64,000 nt of DNA. It comes from an uncultured Senegalimassilia sp. Its GTDB lineage: Bacteria; Actinomycetota; Coriobacteriia; Coriobacteriales; Eggerthellaceae. The translations under genes and the position numbers were made by a program. The stretch lies in contig CAKTWI010000010.1 of assembly GCA_934630815.1 (NCBI GenBank), positions 1 through 64,000 on the forward strand, read 5' to 3'. Below, in pieces: positions 16,088 through 24,673 of this stretch (its first letter is position 1; each line of letters starts with the position of its first letter). Under the pieces are notes generated by a model. That model searched no databases, was not told where the DNA came from, and saw only the letters and a program-made list of their open reading frames with translations.

Positions 16088-17452
16088 CTAAATGTGTAGA
16101 AAGTCTTTTTCGGAAAACACGCCCTCAGTAAAGCAGCGGTTGGCAAACGCCCCGCTACCGCACTGTATGTCGTTAGAAACCATATGTTTGATCTCGGGAT
16201 ATGTCGCCAGTAATCCAACAACCGCCGAACGTGCTTCATCGAAAGTCTTATGCTTTAACAAGCTAGTTGTAGCGAGTTCTTCTGCATACAGACATCGAGT
16301 GATGTCGTCAACGCTCTTTCCGCTAAGGAATTGCATGCGTGCTTGGTCTCGACGGCGACGCGTGCGCTCGTTCTTCGCCTTGGTTTTGCATTTCTCGCTG
16401 CAAAATCGGCGCGCAACGCCTCGGTGCCCTGCGAGGGAAAACCCTTTTCCGCATATCTCGCAAACACCGATTTTCACTTGTCCACGCGACTGCATGAAGC
16501 CGTACCATAAGTAGCTTGCATAGTTCGGGAACACCATATGCCCGTTATCTTTGTCTGCGCGAAAATAATCTACGACTGTCTTCCTGAGGTTAAGTGAAGC
16601 CAGAAAACTAATGAGTTTTTGCAAGTGGGGCGAATCGTCCTTGGAAACTACATCTTCTTCCGCCCGCACCTCGATGTCGATTCCCGTAGGCATCGAGGTG
16701 CCGCAGCCAGACGCAATATCGGATTCTCCAAATACGCTCATCGCTGAAACGGTGTCGCTAGTTCCCTTAAAGTCGATACCAATGGCGCTAAGTACGGCAG
16801 CAAAAACACGGACTGATATTTCTTGCTTAAAGGAAAATAGCGTTGTCGACACAAATGCCAATCCATCGACTTCCTCAAGTTGCGCAAAGACGTAATCGAA
16901 TCCATCACCAATGGAGGCTTTTGCAAAAATGGGGAACTGTGGCAATGTCCTGATGAAATCGCCGTTTATATTAGCGCCTACCTGCGTTTCATACGAATAA
17001 ATGACAAACTGGCCAACAGTGCCATACCCTTTTGCCCTGGACTTTGCGATCAGCGATGCACCGCTTTCTTGGGAGCTCAGCTCTTCAAAAGAGCGTCTGC
17101 CATTGACGGCTTCTTGGATTTTCAGCACATCTTTTGCAAAAGAAGAAAGGGCGATCCAGTCAAGAATCATCTCCTCTTCGTGCGCACCAAATAGCGGGCC
17201 GGCTTTCTTTGCAACTTTTTCGAGGTGAAGGCGGTCGAGATGTCCTTCCGCATCGTACAGAAAAGCAATGTCTTCCAGGCTCAGGTCTTCAGCGGCAGAC
17301 TTATTCGAATTCGAACCTAATAGTGAGTTTTCCTCGGGGGAGCGAGGAACGAATATAAGACGCGAATCGCCTATGGATTTGCCGGCCTCGCAAAGCGCGG
17401 CTTTAACAGGAACTTTTCCGCGTGAATCTATGATTTGGTCAATCGGTCCCAT
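16088..17452 (-). CDS. Zinc-finger protein of unknown function
   Basis: 454 residues. A treble-clef-like Cys cluster lies near residue 340 (CEICGKGF ... RRFCSEKCKTKAKNERTRRR), in the style of CGNR/DUF6076-type proteins where a zinc finger follows a long helical N-terminal part. The basic helix after the finger suggests nucleic acid binding. No membrane segment. The start ATG at 17452 has only a weak GAGG upstream. AT-richer than average, like its neighbours. Function not known. Confidence 0.7.
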   Translation of the reverse strand: MGPIDQIIDSRGKVPVKAALCEAGKSIGDSRLIFVPRSPEENSLLGSNSNKSAAEDLSLEDIAFLYDAEGHLDRLHLEKVAKKAGPLFGAHEEEMILDWIALSSFAKDVLKIQEAVNGRRSFEELSSQESGASLIAKSRAKGYGTVGQFVIYSYETQVGANINGDFIRTLPQFPIFAKASIGDGFDYVFAQLEEVDGLAFVSTTLFSFKQEISVRVFAAVLSAIGIDFKGTSDTVSAMSVFGESDIASGCGTSMPTGIDIEVRAEEDVVSKDDSPHLQKLISFLASLNLRKTVVDYFRADKDNGHMVFPNYASYLWYGFMQSRGQVKIGVCEICGKGFSLAGHRGVARRFCSEKCKTKAKNERTRRRRDQARMQFLSGKSVDDITRCLYAEELATTSLLKHKTFDEARSAVVGLLATYPEIKHMVSNDIQCGSGAFANRCFTEGVFSEKDFLHI

Positions 17453-17544
17453 GTTCGCCTCGCAGTATTCGCCAAAGCTTGCTTCCGTCTTTGGTATTCT
17501 ACACGTTAGAAAAACGTAAATAACGTTTTCCGATTGGAGTCAGG

Positions 17545-18546
17545 ATGTCGTTTTGCACTAATTGCGGTACCGAGCTAAAGGGGTTTGAAGCCTACTGCCC
17601 CAGCTGTGGTAAAGAGGTTAATAAGCTTGCCGGCAATAGCGCAAACGCGAATCAGGTTAACCTTTCACCTAACGGTGAATCCGTAAATGGACTTGCGTCT
17701 GCCGTGTCAAGCACGAAGCAGCGCTCGCGACGAAAGGTTCCTCTGATTGTCCTTGTTGCCTTGGCCATGGCCCTTGCCGCTGGAACCGCATATGCTGCTT
17801 ACATGATAATCAGCGGTGAAATAGCTATCCCTGGAGTCGTACAGCAAAGAGAGCAAAACGAGGCGACGATTGAGCAGCCACCTCGAGTAGTTGAAACAAA
17901 AGAAGCCGCACTTGAGGGCTATGCTCCAGTAATCGCTGACTATAAATCCGTCATCGGCCTTAAGGCGTCTGAGATTGATTTCTCAAATCACCCTTATCTG
18001 AATCCCGACACCCCGATTGAGCCAAGTTATGCCTATTTTGATATAAATGATGATGGTATACCGGAATTGCTGATTGGCACATCGGTGCCATGCGACATTG
18101 GCGAGTATGGCGGCGTCTTCGATATTTGGACTTACCAAAACGGAGAGCCAGTTAGGGTAATGGCCTCGAAATCCGCCGGCTCTGATTACATCAAAATCCA
18201 TGAGGGCGGAGTTGCTATCTATTATCACAACTTCAGGTCTTCTTTCGTCAATAGCGACGGCGAAGGGGAAGTCGACCTTTGGCGTTTGCAGCCTCTTTCG
18301 GACGAGAATGCCCTCCAAGACGTCTCCGATCGAATTGAATTCGTTGAAAAAATCACATGGATACGGAGCGGGTCAGGCACAAAGAACACAGGGGTCATTT
18401 CCGGGCTCAGCCATTGGGAAAATGGTTCTTGGACAGATCTGCCAGCAAACCAAGACCACTACAATGAGCTTATGGCGATGTTTCGCAAAGTTTTCAATGA
18501 CTACAAAGAAGAAGACTCCATCGAATGGCATGAGTTCGCTGGGTGA
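17545..18546 (+). CDS. Zinc-ribbon membrane protein
   Basis: 333 residues, ATG 17545 with TTGGAG upstream. An N-terminal zinc ribbon (MSFCTNCGTELKGFEAYCPS), Arg/Lys stop (KQRSRRK), one membrane helix (about 67-90) and an outer domain with a DINDDGIPELLIG motif, reminiscent of the calcium-binding DxDxDG turns seen in VCBS/FG-GAP-like proteins. It is divergent from the zinc-finger gene, about 90 bp apart, so a shared control region lies between. The role is unknown. Confidence 0.8.
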   Translation: MSFCTNCGTELKGFEAYCPSCGKEVNKLAGNSANANQVNLSPNGESVNGLASAVSSTKQRSRRKVPLIVLVALAMALAAGTAYAAYMIISGEIAIPGVVQQREQNEATIEQPPRVVETKEAALEGYAPVIADYKSVIGLKASEIDFSNHPYLNPDTPIEPSYAYFDINDDGIPELLIGTSVPCDIGEYGGVFDIWTYQNGEPVRVMASKSAGSDYIKIHEGGVAIYYHNFRSSFVNSDGEGEVDLWRLQPLSDENALQDVSDRIEFVEKITWIRSGSGTKNTGVISGLSHWENGSWTDLPANQDHYNELMAMFRKVFNDYKEEDSIEWHEFAG

Positions 18547-18567
18547 ATAGGGGACGGAGGGGCGTTC
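18543..18567 (+). repeat. Repeat B half-site, copy 4
   Basis: GTGAATAGGGGACGGAGGGG starts inside the last codons of the preceding gene, so the repeat appears to supply its stop codon. Confidence 0.6.
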
Positions 18568-18582
18568 GCGTGATGTGTCGTG

Positions 18583-19053
18583 GCGGCGAGTGAGCTTACT
18601 CGCCAGACGTTTGCGCGTCGTGTTGCGCGAGGCTTATGAGGTCCTGGCATTGCGGAGCAATCTTGGGACCGAATCGCCCTGCTGTCTGAATTGTCGTATA
18701 GAGCACCCTTGCGACATGCTGGTCATCTTTCTTGCCTCCTTGGTCGAATGCCTATCAGCAGTGATCAAGTTGACGGATTGCGGTGGTCGGCATATCGCTT
18801 GTCAATATGCTCATATCGCGCTCGGCGATGTGTTCCAATTCGGTCTCGCGAAAATAGCTGGCGAATGGATGCAAAACCCTCTCTGCGTCTGCTCGGTCCC
18901 GCGTAGATAACCTTCATCAACTTTAAAGCCGATTGCGTTGCGGCGCTGCTGGTGAAGTGCCGCTGCATAGCCGTACTATGGCGGTCTTGAAACTCGGCGA
19001 TGCCGTAGAATCGACATCGCAGACTCAGCAGCCAACCCCGCGAAAGAAGGTCT
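18583..19053. other. Intergenic stretch without an intact gene
   Basis: A GGCGAGT/ACTCGCC hairpin at 18583-18602 follows, on the minus strand, a short open frame (about 18600-18755, ending TSGE) that may be the tail of a lost gene. The rest shows nothing I can support up to the FtsH-like gene. Confidence 0.35.
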
Positions 19054-20391
19054 ATGAACGAATTCGACGACATCATCGGTTACGATGCCACCAAGGAAGA
19101 GCTCATCCGCATTGCCGACACGCTCAAAAACGCCGAGCGCTATCAGAAGTTCGGCGTGACATCCCCACGCGGCCTGATCTTGTATGGTCAGCCGGGAACG
19201 GGCAAAACGCTTATGGCGAACTGCCTCATAAAGGCAAGCGGGCGCCCTGCATTTACTTGTCGCCGCACCGAGTCGGACAACACCTTCATCGACAAGATGA
19301 AGGCCGTTTTCGAGGAGGCGGAGCAAAACGCGCCGTCCATCGTGTTCCTTGACGACATGGACAAATTCGCCAACAGCGACTTCCAGCATCGCGATGCCGC
19401 CGAGTTCGTGGCCGTGCAAAGCTGCATCGACAACATGCGCGGCACAGAGGTGTTCGTGCTGGCCACCGCCAACGAGAACATCAAGAACCTGCCGGGCTCC
19501 CTGCTTCGCCCTGGGCGTTTCGATCGGCAGATTTGCGTGGAAACCCCGAAGGGCGAGGATGCAGTCAGGATCATCGCCGGCTACTTGGCGAACAAACCCT
19601 TCGCCGAAGACCTTGACCCGGAGCTGATCGCTTCGATGCTGACGGGGCATTCGTGCGCAACGCTCGAAACCGTGGTGAACGAGGCCGGCATCATCGCCGC
19701 CTATTCGAAGAGCGGCCGCATCACCACCGAGCACATGATCGAGGCGAGCATGCGCGCCGTGTTCCATGTGCCGGCGGAGTGCCTGTACGAAACGGACGTC
19801 GTGGACCTATCCAGCAGGTCGACGAAGTCGATCGTCGTGTGGCACGAGGCCGGCCATGCCGTGATGCAGGAGCTGCTGGTGCCGGGCAGCGTGGCGCTCG
19901 TTTCGGCGAAAAGCAAGTCGGCGAAGCGCAACCACAGCGGTTTCACGGTGCGGAACTGGCGCGAAGCCGACGACCTGCTGTGCGCCGGCATCGACGAGGT
20001 GCTGGTGGGCTTGAGCGGGCGCGCGGCCGTCGATGCGGTGTTCGGCATCCCCGACACAGGCGCGGACGACGACATCAAGCGCGCGTTTCAAACGTTGGCA
20101 AACCTGCTGGGGAAGTCGTGCGCGGACGGGTTCTGGCTGCATAGCCCAACCTGCAGCTTCTTCGACGAGGCGGACGGCTACGACGACGCCGAGGGCATCA
20201 AGCAGCGGCGCCAGATGGTGGCATCCCATATGCTGGAGCATTACTACGGGAAGGCGAAGCGTACTCTTCTGCGCAATCGCGTCCTGCTGGAGAGGTTCGC
20301 GGTCGCGCTCGCGGAAAAGAGCTATTTGACCTCGAAAGACATCGCGCAGCTGAAGCAGGGAGTTTCGCTCGAGGCACCGGATTACCTGTAA
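19054..20391 (+). CDS. Soluble FtsH-like AAA metalloprotease
   Basis: 445 residues, ATG 19054 after GAAAGAAGG. AAA domain: Walker A GQPGTGKT (45-52), Walker B IVFLDDMDKF (96-105), second region of homology LLRPGRFDRQI. The peptidase domain has the zinc motif HEAGH (264-268), and SGRAAVDAVFGIPDTGADDD aligns with the FtsH GGRAAE...TTGASND region carrying the third zinc ligand. FtsH degrades membrane and regulatory proteins; this one lacks the two N-terminal membrane helices and is about 200 residues shorter, so it should be cytoplasmic with different substrates. It stands alone between repeats; a broken 5' copy lies at 20701. Confidence 0.88.
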   Translation: MNEFDDIIGYDATKEELIRIADTLKNAERYQKFGVTSPRGLILYGQPGTGKTLMANCLIKASGRPAFTCRRTESDNTFIDKMKAVFEEAEQNAPSIVFLDDMDKFANSDFQHRDAAEFVAVQSCIDNMRGTEVFVLATANENIKNLPGSLLRPGRFDRQICVETPKGEDAVRIIAGYLANKPFAEDLDPELIASMLTGHSCATLETVVNEAGIIAAYSKSGRITTEHMIEASMRAVFHVPAECLYETDVVDLSSRSTKSIVVWHEAGHAVMQELLVPGSVALVSAKSKSAKRNHSGFTVRNWREADDLLCAGIDEVLVGLSGRAAVDAVFGIPDTGADDDIKRAFQTLANLLGKSCADGFWLHSPTCSFFDEADGYDDAEGIKQRRQMVASHMLEHYYGKAKRTLLRNRVLLERFAVALAEKSYLTSKDIAQLKQGVSLEAPDYL

Positions 20392-20441
20392 CGTATAGGT
20401 CGGGGTGCCTGCCGTGACATTGCTTGCGGCCGCCCCCCCCC

Positions 20442-20608
20442 GCGACTTCTGGACGGTTTCGTAGGAAATGGCCGCCGATTTTGCCATGGTTCCGGACTTC
20501 TGGGTGGTTTTCTGCGGGTGTTGCATGGCGCCGAGTTTGCTGACCTGGGGAAATGTTGGCGCTGCTTGGCCTTTCGGGCTGAATTCGCCTGCAAAACCGC
20601 CCAGAAGA
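20442..20608 (+). repeat. MITE-like repeat A, copy 4
   Basis: Both inverted ends (GCGACTTCTGGACGGTTTCG; CAAAACCGCCCAGAAG) and the inner GACCTGGGGAAA block are present. Directly downstream of the FtsH-like gene. Confidence 0.8.
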
Positions 20609-20662
20609 CGTGGCCGGGTTAGATGGCGTTAGCGCCGATTGCATTCCGCTTTGCGTGCTCCA

Positions 20663-20689
20663 GTGAACAGGGGACGGAGGGGTGTTCAG
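20663..20689 (+). repeat. Repeat B half-site, copy 5
   Basis: GTGAACAGGGGACGGAGGGG arm that abuts the broken FtsH-like gene fragment. Confidence 0.7.
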
Positions 20690-20700
20690 GCGTGCGGCTC

Positions 20701-20770
20701 GAATTCGACGGGCATCATCGGCTGCGATGTCGCCAAGAAAGAGCTCGCCCGCGTAGCCAACACGCGCTGA
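20701..20770 (+). pseudogene. Truncated 5' fragment of the FtsH-like gene
   Basis: About 70 bp match codons 3 to 24 of the FtsH-like gene at 19054 (GAATTCGACG, CATCATCGG, GAAAGAGCTC and CGCGTAGCC against GCATTGCCG) with a small indel that breaks the frame and no continuation past residue 24. It is enclosed by repeat-B arms, so it is best read as the scar of a duplicated and deleted cassette. Confidence 0.65.
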
Positions 20771-20779
20771 CGGACAGGA

Positions 20780-20885
20780 TGAACAGAGGACGGAGGTGCG
20801 TTCAGTTGTTCGGGTGCTTGGGGTGGCGTGTGAGGGCCGTCTTTCGCTGCGCCTTTTCCTGAACACACCTTCGCCCCCTGTTCAC
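20780..20885. repeat. Repeat B, copy 6 (spaced inverted arms)
   Basis: A GATGAACAGAGGACGGAGGT arm and the inverse GAACACACCTTCGCCCCCTG arm are about 65 bp apart, followed by a part-duplicate CTGTTCACC. From here to 21010 nothing else is seen. Confidence 0.65.
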
Positions 20886-21024
20886 GCCCTCTGTTCACCA
20901 GGCGTTCGGGTAAGCGTGCGAAATGCAAGTCTTCTCCTGGGCTCCCTCTCTCCGTTCGCGAGTGGAGGCATTATCATCGTCACTGCCGTCAACAATCCGG
21001 GGAAACGTATAAGGAGGGATCGCC

Positions 21025-21351
21025 GTGTATCGCAGGTATACCGATGGGGTGCCGCATCCGCCCTTGGTGAGCGAATATGAGGGTGCCGACTCCGGCGGGG
21101 TCCCCGAGCTGTTCGTGAGCATGCCGGCCACTTGCCGCGATGTGAGCGATGAGCTGCTGGACTTCATGTGGTACCGGGGGATGTCCGCACCCCAGGCAGC
21201 GGCGGCGGCCGGCATTTCGGAGCAGGCTGCCGAGGACCTGGTCCGGAAGGGGAAGGGGACGTCCGCCGATCTTTTCGCGCTGTGCGATACGCTGCGCGTC
21301 GAGTTGCTCTCGCTCCCTGGCGACGACGAACTCGAGAGGGGTATGGAATGA
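21025..21351 (+). CDS. HipB-like antitoxin, module 2
   Basis: 108 residues, GTG start with AAGGAGGG (21011-21018) upstream. A helical, HTH-like stretch occupies about residues 48-85 (MWYRGMSAPQAAAAAGISEQ and AAEDLVRKGKG). The family match is weaker than for modules 1 and 3, but the 4-base ATGA overlap with a HipA gene strongly supports an antitoxin role. The first 45 residues are not HTH and may form the toxin contact. Confidence 0.7.
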   Translation: MYRRYTDGVPHPPLVSEYEGADSGGVPELFVSMPATCRDVSDELLDFMWYRGMSAPQAAAAAGISEQAAEDLVRKGKGTSADLFALCDTLRVELLSLPGDDELERGME

Positions 21352-22568
21352 GAGAGGCGTACGCGTGGCTGCAGAATCGCCTGGTCGGACGCTTCTTTGA
21401 AGGCCCTGACGGCGCGACCCGGTTCGAATACGCTCCGGAAGCTTCTGCACCCATCAGCCTTTCATTGCCGCTCGACGGCTCCTGGCAAGCCGATGCTCCG
21501 GGCATGTTCTTGGACGGCTTGCTGCCGGACAACGATAGCGAACGCGAGGCGATGCGGCTCTGGTTCGGCGCCGCATCGGCCAATCCGCTCGACCTTCTTA
21601 TGGGAGCGGACGCGACGGGCGGGCTGTGCTTCACGTCGGTTCCCGAGCTGGGGGAGATTGCGTCCCAGGCTCGCGAATTCGCAAGGGAAAAGGATATCGA
21701 GATCAAGGTTTACCGGCTCGGTCGCGGATGGACGACGTGGCAGTCCGATGACCGCCGCAGCCGTTTCGCGCTTGCGGGTTCGCAGGGCAAATTCGCCTTG
21801 GAGCGCTTTGATAACCGTTGGACCTGGCCGAATGCCAAGCATCCTTCGACTCATATCGTGAAGCCGCCCCATGAGCGCTTTCCCGGCGTTCCGCTGGTGG
21901 AGGACGCGACCATGCATCTTGCGGCCGCGTGCGGGCTGGACGTCGCAAGGTCGTTTGCGCGGTCGTTCGGCGAAGATCAGGCCTACGTCATCGAAAGGTT
22001 CGATCGCGAGGTTTGCGCCGACAGGCAGGTTTTGCGCATCCACGTCGAGGACTTCACGCAGGCGTTGGGTGTTTCGCGGCATGCGAAGTACTCCGTGACC
22101 GCCGCCGACGCGTTTGCCCTGCTGAAAAGGCAGCCCAACGGTGGCTTGCTGGTGATGGAGTGGGCAAAGCAGCTCGTTTTCAACACGCTAGTGGGGAATT
22201 GCGACGCGCACGGCAAGAACTACAGCCTGTTTTTGCGGCCGGACGGAAGCGTGGATTTGTGTCCTCTTTACGACGCTCTTTGCACGCGAGCGTGGCAAGA
22301 GGCCGGCGATTTGCTGGCCATGCCGATCAATTCCAAGAAGCGGGCAAGCGAGCTGTCCCTATCCGATTGGGCAGCGGAAGCGGCGGCGTCGGGGATTTGC
22401 GAAGACGACCTCGTTGAAGCGGTTGAAGCCGTCGCCGCGCAAATCGCAACGCACGCGCCCGTCGTCTTGGCCGAATACCCAGATTGGATACGGCAAGCAA
22501 TGACTACGGCGATCGTCGCCGACAACCAGCGACTGTTCCAGGAGCTGGGACTGCGGCTCGAAGGGTAA
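21348..22568 (+). CDS. HipA-like kinase toxin, module 2
   Basis: 406 residues, start ATG 21348 overlapping the antitoxin stop. HipA motifs: GLLPDNDSEREA (57-68), LAGSQGKFAL (142-151), STHIVKPP (167-174), VIERFDR (214-220), RIHVEDFTQALG, catalytic GNCDAHGKN (283-291, Asp286) and CPLYDA (Asp309). All key kinase residues are present, so it should be active. The module is bracketed by repeats A/B at 20442-20885 and repeat B at 22721. Confidence 0.88.
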   Translation: MREAYAWLQNRLVGRFFEGPDGATRFEYAPEASAPISLSLPLDGSWQADAPGMFLDGLLPDNDSEREAMRLWFGAASANPLDLLMGADATGGLCFTSVPELGEIASQAREFAREKDIEIKVYRLGRGWTTWQSDDRRSRFALAGSQGKFALERFDNRWTWPNAKHPSTHIVKPPHERFPGVPLVEDATMHLAAACGLDVARSFARSFGEDQAYVIERFDREVCADRQVLRIHVEDFTQALGVSRHAKYSVTAADAFALLKRQPNGGLLVMEWAKQLVFNTLVGNCDAHGKNYSLFLRPDGSVDLCPLYDALCTRAWQEAGDLLAMPINSKKRASELSLSDWAAEAAASGICEDDLVEAVEAVAAQIATHAPVVLAEYPDWIRQAMTTAIVADNQRLFQELGLRLEG

Positions 22569-22720
22569 TCGCCTGCAACGGTGATGCGGGCGATCACGTA
22601 CATGGCCGGTGAGCTGGTGATTGCCGTGCATTGCAGAGGCAGCGAATATTGGAAATTATTGGGACCCGTCCTGATAATCGGCCCGGATAATTGCGAAGGC
22701 GCCAATGGGGGCGCTGCTTG

Positions 22721-22775
22721 GTGAACAGGGGACGGAGGTGTGTTCGGAATGAACACACCTCCGTCCCCTGTTCAC
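22721..22775. repeat. Repeat B hairpin, copy 7 (perfect inverted repeat)
   Basis: Perfect 25-bp arms (22721-22745 and 22751-22775) with a 5-base loop. Divides HipBA modules 2 and 3. Confidence 0.85.
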
Positions 22776-22798
22776 CTTGCTAGAAACCTCTCTTTCCG

Positions 22799-22823
22799 CC
22801 TGCAAAACCGCCCAGAAGTCGCG
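22799..22823 (+). repeat. Repeat A right end only
   Basis: CCTGCAAAACCGCCCAGAAG plus GTCGCG, the exact inverse of the left terminus of other copies, with no body. A relic of a deleted element. Confidence 0.65.
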
Positions 22824-22898
22824 AGCGGGTTTTGCGCCGCTCGCATTGCGGCGTTCGCTCTTCGACGATTCACGCACTAGCGCTTTTGCTTTCACCTT

Positions 22899-22995
22899 CG
22901 CCGTTCAAAATACTTAACATTTCTGATATCGAGCCAATATTAAATATTCTGTATACTCGGGCTACTAAGGCAAATACAAAGTATTTTGAACGGCG
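22899..22995 (+). promoter_or_regulatory. hipBA module 3 operator region
   Basis: A perfect 17-bp inverted repeat (22899-22915 and 22979-22995; CGCCGTTCAAAATACTT and complement) encloses 63 bp of very AT-rich DNA with a possible -10 TATACT at 22952-22957. The arms sit on both sides of the promoter and the right arm ends just before the start codon of the antitoxin, which suits repression with looping. Confidence 0.55.
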
Positions 22996-23002
22996 GCATA
23001 GC

Positions 23003-23239
23003 ATGTGGACCAACGCTTACTCATACGAGGACATCGGCGAGTTTCTGCGAGAGGCGCGCAGGGCGCGCGGCATCACGCAGGTTGAGATGGCGAAAAAGCT
23101 CGGCTTCTCGTCGGTCACGCTCTCGGCGCTCGAGACGGGCAAAAACGTCTCGGCAATCAAGGTCGATCGTTACCTGCAGCAGCTTGGTTTTCGCATGGTG
23201 ATCGTGCCCAAGGGTGCGGACGTGGAGGTGACCGAATGA
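23003..23239 (+). CDS. HipB-like HTH antitoxin, module 3
   Basis: 78 residues from ATG 23003. Clear XRE helix-turn-helix (GEFLREARRARGITQVEMAK, then SVTLSALETGKNVSAIK). It should bind the flanking inverted repeat and neutralise the HipA encoded by the ATGA-overlapping next gene. The ribosome site (GGCGG) is weak, as is usual for autoregulated antitoxins. The frame is open upstream but lies in the operator. Confidence 0.88.
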   Translation: MWTNAYSYEDIGEFLREARRARGITQVEMAKKLGFSSVTLSALETGKNVSAIKVDRYLQQLGFRMVIVPKGADVEVTE

Positions 23240-24516
23240 GGCAGCTCGACGTTTATCTGGGAGAAAGCCTGATCGGACGCATTGTCGAGAACCGCAAGGG
23301 CGGACGCTTCGAATACGAGCAATCGATCGTCGACAAACTCGCCGGTCGGCCGGTGCTTTCGATGGCGTTTCCCGCGAAAAGCCGCCCGTTCGGCGAGGCG
23401 AAAACCTCTGCCTGGTTCAATGGCCTGCTTCCCGAGGGAAACCGCCGCGACGAGGTTTGCAGGAGCCTTGGCGTGTTGCCGTACGACTGGATCGGCCTTC
23501 TTGCTGAGATAGGCAGGGAATGCGCCGGTGCGGTAAGGGTGTTCGAGCACGGCCGTGAGCGCGCTTGCGAACTGCGGCTTGAGAAGATTTCCCCATCGGA
23601 GCTGGCCGAAAAGCTCTCGAGCGCTACCGAGCGCCTCCCGCAAGTTGAGAGCGGTTTATTTCGCATGTCGCTTGGCGGCTTTCAGGAGAAGATGTGCGTT
23701 GTCATGCCGGCGATTCCGGAGGGCGCATCTTCCGTCGCTGCTGATGTTGTTCTACTGCCGATGGGCGACAGCCCCAGCACGCATATTCTCAAACCCGAAA
23801 GCGAGCACTATCCCGGTTTGGCGGAGTCTGAGGCTTGGGCCATGACGGCGGCCGGGCGCGCGGCACGCGCATCTAGGGTAGCCCTGCTCGATCTGGACGA
23901 TGCGCCGAGCACGCTGGTAGTTGAACGCTATGATAGGATTGCCGATAACGGCTCTGCGCATGTGATCAGGCTTCATCAGGAGGATGTTTGCCAGGCGCTT
24001 GGAATCGACCCGCACGGTAAGTACGCTGCTGCGGGCGCGCCTAAGGGCAATGATCCCACATATGTCGCGATTGCTGGTTTGCTGCAGAAGTTCTCTTCCG
24101 ACCCCGAGGGCGAGAAGGCGGAACTGCTGCGCCAGCTTGTTGCGAACTTGGCGCTTGGCAACTGGGATGCGCATGCTAAGAACACGTCGTTTCTCTACCG
24201 CATGCAAATGGTTCCCACACTCGCGCCGCTTTACGATGTGGTGCCTATTGCCGAGGTCGACCCGCGCACGGCGCTTCTTTCCATGCGCGTCAACGGGGTG
24301 ATAGACCCCGGGAAGCTTACGCGGGCTGATGTTGCCGCCGAGGCCGCTTCCTGGGGATTAGGCGTGGTGGATGCTGAGTCGGTCATCGATTGCGCGCTTC
24401 GGAATCTTGAGGAGGGCATTCGGGTCGCATCAACGGCTTATCCGGCCGCTGCAGCCCGCCATGAGGCAAATGCGCTGGAAAGGATTCGCAAACTGAAAGG
24501 GGACATCCGGCCTTGA
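23236..24516 (+). CDS. HipA-like kinase toxin, module 3
   Basis: 426 residues, overlapping the antitoxin stop by four bases. Motifs: GLLPEGNRRDEVC (63-75), MSLGGFQEKM (144-153), STHILKPE (181-188), VVERYDR (228-234), RLHQEDVCQALGID (245-258), catalytic LGNWDAHAKN (307-316, Asp311) and APLYDV (Asp334). It is closest in style to E. coli-type HipA and differs from modules 1 and 2 in length and loops, so the three modules are not recent copies of each other. Confidence 0.9.
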   Translation: MRQLDVYLGESLIGRIVENRKGGRFEYEQSIVDKLAGRPVLSMAFPAKSRPFGEAKTSAWFNGLLPEGNRRDEVCRSLGVLPYDWIGLLAEIGRECAGAVRVFEHGRERACELRLEKISPSELAEKLSSATERLPQVESGLFRMSLGGFQEKMCVVMPAIPEGASSVAADVVLLPMGDSPSTHILKPESEHYPGLAESEAWAMTAAGRAARASRVALLDLDDAPSTLVVERYDRIADNGSAHVIRLHQEDVCQALGIDPHGKYAAAGAPKGNDPTYVAIAGLLQKFSSDPEGEKAELLRQLVANLALGNWDAHAKNTSFLYRMQMVPTLAPLYDVVPIAEVDPRTALLSMRVNGVIDPGKLTRADVAAEAASWGLGVVDAESVIDCALRNLEEGIRVASTAYPAAAARHEANALERIRKLKGDIRP

Positions 24517-24561
24517 GGCGGTGTTGACCTTGGCGGGCGAGTGGGCCGATGCGCGACCAGG

Positions 24562-24645
24562 GCGAACAGGGGGCGGAGATGCGTTCGGGATAGAGCTTTG
24601 CGAAACGCAAGTCTTTTCCCGAACACGCCCCCGTCCCCTGTTCAC
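24562..24645. repeat. Repeat B, copy 8 (spaced inverted arms)
   Basis: GCGAACAGGGGGCGGAGATG arm and the inverse CGAACACGCCCCCGTCCCCT arm, with a conserved spacer (TTTGCGAAACGCAAGTCTTT) that also occurs, less exactly, near 20910 and 48880. Confidence 0.7.
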
Positions 24646-24673
24646 GCGTAACGTCGGCAAACCTTGTGTGTTC

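Noticed and set aside
3529..24645. CRISPR array from the recurring 26-bp motif
   Set aside because: Copies are kilobases apart, inverted in pairs and not separated by uniform spacers; no cas genes were found.
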